From: Pseudobacteriovorax antillogorgiicola
Lineage (GTDB): Bacteria > Bdellovibrionota_B > Oligoflexia > Oligoflexales > Oligoflexaceae
Assembly: GCF_900177345.1 (NCBI RefSeq)
Contig: NZ_FWZT01000013.1
Coordinates: 62,001 to 126,000, forward strand
DNA length: 64,000 nt
Direction of reading: 5' to 3'
How positions within the stretch are numbered: position 1 is the stretch's first letter; each line of letters starts with the position of its first letter. A model generated the notes under the pieces. That model saw nothing but the letters and a program-made list of their open reading frames with translations. It was not told where the DNA came from and searched no databases. Both the position numbers and the translations under genes were made by a program. Positions 63,141-64,000 of the stretch are shown here, piece after piece.

Positions 63141-64000
63141 TCAAGAGCTAGAATCAGAAATAATTCGCTCTAGGCAAGCTCCAAAAATATCAGTACCACC
63201 GCAGTCCTCTGAGCCATCGGTTGAATCATCCTCTGGCGGAGTGTCATCATCCTCTGGTGGAGTATCATCAGACACTCGTAACGACTCAATCCAGTCTTTA
63301 AGAACTGCAAGGCCCGCACTATCGGGCCGACTTGTCCCAAAGGCAGGCATCCTGCGTCCATCGGTCAGATTCATTCTCAGCCATATCATACTTGAATCAA
63401 CCGAGCCGGCTTTGATGAGTGCTGGTTCTTCGACGCCAAGACTTCCAAATTGTGGTGGAGCCCCGATGAGGCTATCACTTGCAACTTGCCAAGATAAGTC
63501 AAATGAAAATGAACCATCATGGCAAGAGGAACAGTTGACATGAAGCATAGCTCTAGCTTTGTCTTCTAGAGAAGCTGACTGGTGGTCCAGAGCTGGAAAA
63601 CCTTGAAGGTTCTCACTGTTTTTGTAGCCCGTAAGTTGCTGGCGAGCGCTGAGTTCATCCATGAACTCATTAGGGATGCCATCAAAACTAATCATCTGCT
63701 TGCTAGTGATTCCTAGAACAGGATTTTCAGACCTATGGCAACGGGCGCAATCTTCTGGCCCAGGTACCAACCAAGTTTTACCATCAGCAAGTTCTATGGT
63801 TTTAGCTTCACTTATCAGGGCAGCATCGGTTTGATGTTCGTTCCATATATACACGAGAGCTTGCCAACCTTGGTTCCTGTGCACGTAAAGTCGACTCTCC
63901 AAGAACCGATTTGTTCCCGGATCGACAAAATGCTTCATAAGAACCGACCCACGAGGAAACGACCAAGGACTTTCACTTTTAAAGGCAACAGTTTCATCAT
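63141..64000 (-). CDS. Diheme c-type cytochrome family protein (N-terminal part missing at window edge)
   Basis: The frame is open through the right edge, so about 286 C-terminal residues are present. Upstream of the internal ATG at 63938 the frame reads FPRGSVLMKHFVD, the GTVxxKxF element of the SO2930/HNE_0200-type repeat family, so that ATG is not the start. Two haem sites are seen: CARCHRSE and CSSCHDGS. The C-terminal tail has a two-copy DTPPEDD repeat and a final Cys-containing segment. It is probably a periplasmic or surface electron-transfer enzyme. Confidence 0.82.
   Translation of the reverse strand, partial: DETVAFKSESPWSFPRGSVLMKHFVDPGTNRFLESRLYVHRNQGWQALVYIWNEHQTDAALISEAKTIELADGKTWLVPGPEDCARCHRSENPVLGITSKQMISFDGIPNEFMDELSARQQLTGYKNSENLQGFPALDHQSASLEDKARAMLHVNCSSCHDGSFSFDLSWQVASDSLIGAPPQFGSLGVEEPALIKAGSVDSSMIWLRMNLTDGRRMPAFGTSRPDSAGLAVLKDWIESLRVSDDTPPEDDDTPPEDDSTDGSEDCGGTDIFGACLERIISDSSS
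63220..63272. repeat. Short tandem repeat in the cytochrome C-terminal tail
   Basis: A 21-base unit reading about TCATCATCCTCTGGYGGAGT occurs twice, encoding the repeated DTPPEDD. Such acidic Pro repeats can expand or contract. Confidence 0.7.

Noticed and set aside
63109-63543. 144-residue plus-strand Ser-rich frame
   Set aside because: It is the antisense shadow of the diheme cytochrome gene; its Ser-rich runs come from the tandem repeat.
1-64000. tRNA, rRNA, CRISPR or prophage genes
   Set aside because: No TTCGA-arm acceptor-like tRNA sequence outside genes, no regularly spaced repeats and no phage structural genes were seen by eye; this is not as sensitive as a program.

Overview
The window looks like chromosomal DNA (roughly mid-40s % G+C by eye) from a Gram-negative, predatory-type or marine deltaproteobacterium-like organism. 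Oligoflexia/Bdellovibrionota is my best guess. The grounds are the many Cys-anchored lipoproteins with acidic, low-complexity linkers, outer-membrane TolC and RND proteins, a TIGR02147-type regulator, AGGAGG-type ribosome binding sites, and a mix of animal-like enzymes (steroid 5-alpha-reductase-like protein, animal-type haem peroxidase, two P450s, a caspase-like protease). No rRNA, tRNA, CRISPR array, intact insertion sequence or phage was found. The taxonomic call is inference from gene content only.

Layout. 1-3.5 kb: housekeeping genes (end of a histone-deacetylase-family enzyme, endonuclease VIII, a tRNA-dihydrouridine synthase) meeting a two-gene MarR/DUF4336 operon head-on; the operon has a clear palindromic operator. 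3.9-11.9 kb: nine same-strand, mostly overlapping or abutting genes. In transcription order they encode a CDP-alcohol phosphatidyltransferase, a RibD-type reductase, a zinc-less MDR dehydrogenase, a divergent 6-pyruvoyl-tetrahydropterin-synthase-like protein, a GT4 glycosyltransferase, an FkbM methyltransferase, a flippase-like membrane protein, a membrane sulfatase-like enzyme and a secreted metallophosphoesterase. I read this as an undescribed pathway that may build a pterin/pyrimidine-derived, glycosylated, lipid-anchored molecule and export it. It is the best candidate for a new system here.

12-25 kb: a secreted catalase-like protein, a lone receiver protein, an RND pump with TolC but no adaptor, and a run of lipoproteins and secreted enzymes (FN3/LamG-like protein, HAD phosphatase-like protein, cytochrome c, glycerophosphodiesterase, DUF2959 protein, metallo-beta-lactamase-fold hydrolase). 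25.7-29 kb: a P450 followed by an ABC-2 transporter. 29.4-36.3 kb: a secreted ADP-ribosylglycohydrolase, then a divergent GH49 and GH13 pair that suggests uptake of alpha-glucans such as dextran, pullulan or starch. 36.3-49.5 kb: small membrane and lipoproteins, a 5-alpha-reductase-like enzyme, a serine beta-lactamase-fold hydrolase, an ECF sigma/anti-sigma pair divergent from a secreted caspase-like protease, an ethanolamine-type permease, an animal-type peroxidase and a second P450.

50-53.2 kb: an operon of an XRE-TerB-like regulator, NfeD and two SPFH/slipin proteins, probably a membrane-microdomain stress module. 53.4-64 kb: a TIGR02147 regulator coupled to a secreted protein, a remarkable fusion of a permease with FG-GAP/VCBS and ASPIC/UnbV repeats, more lipoproteins, a stand-alone Fic protein and a truncated diheme cytochrome c family protein at the right edge. 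Several intrinsic terminators and long intergenic hairpins are listed, as is a degenerate inverted-repeat motif recurring in three intergenic regions.
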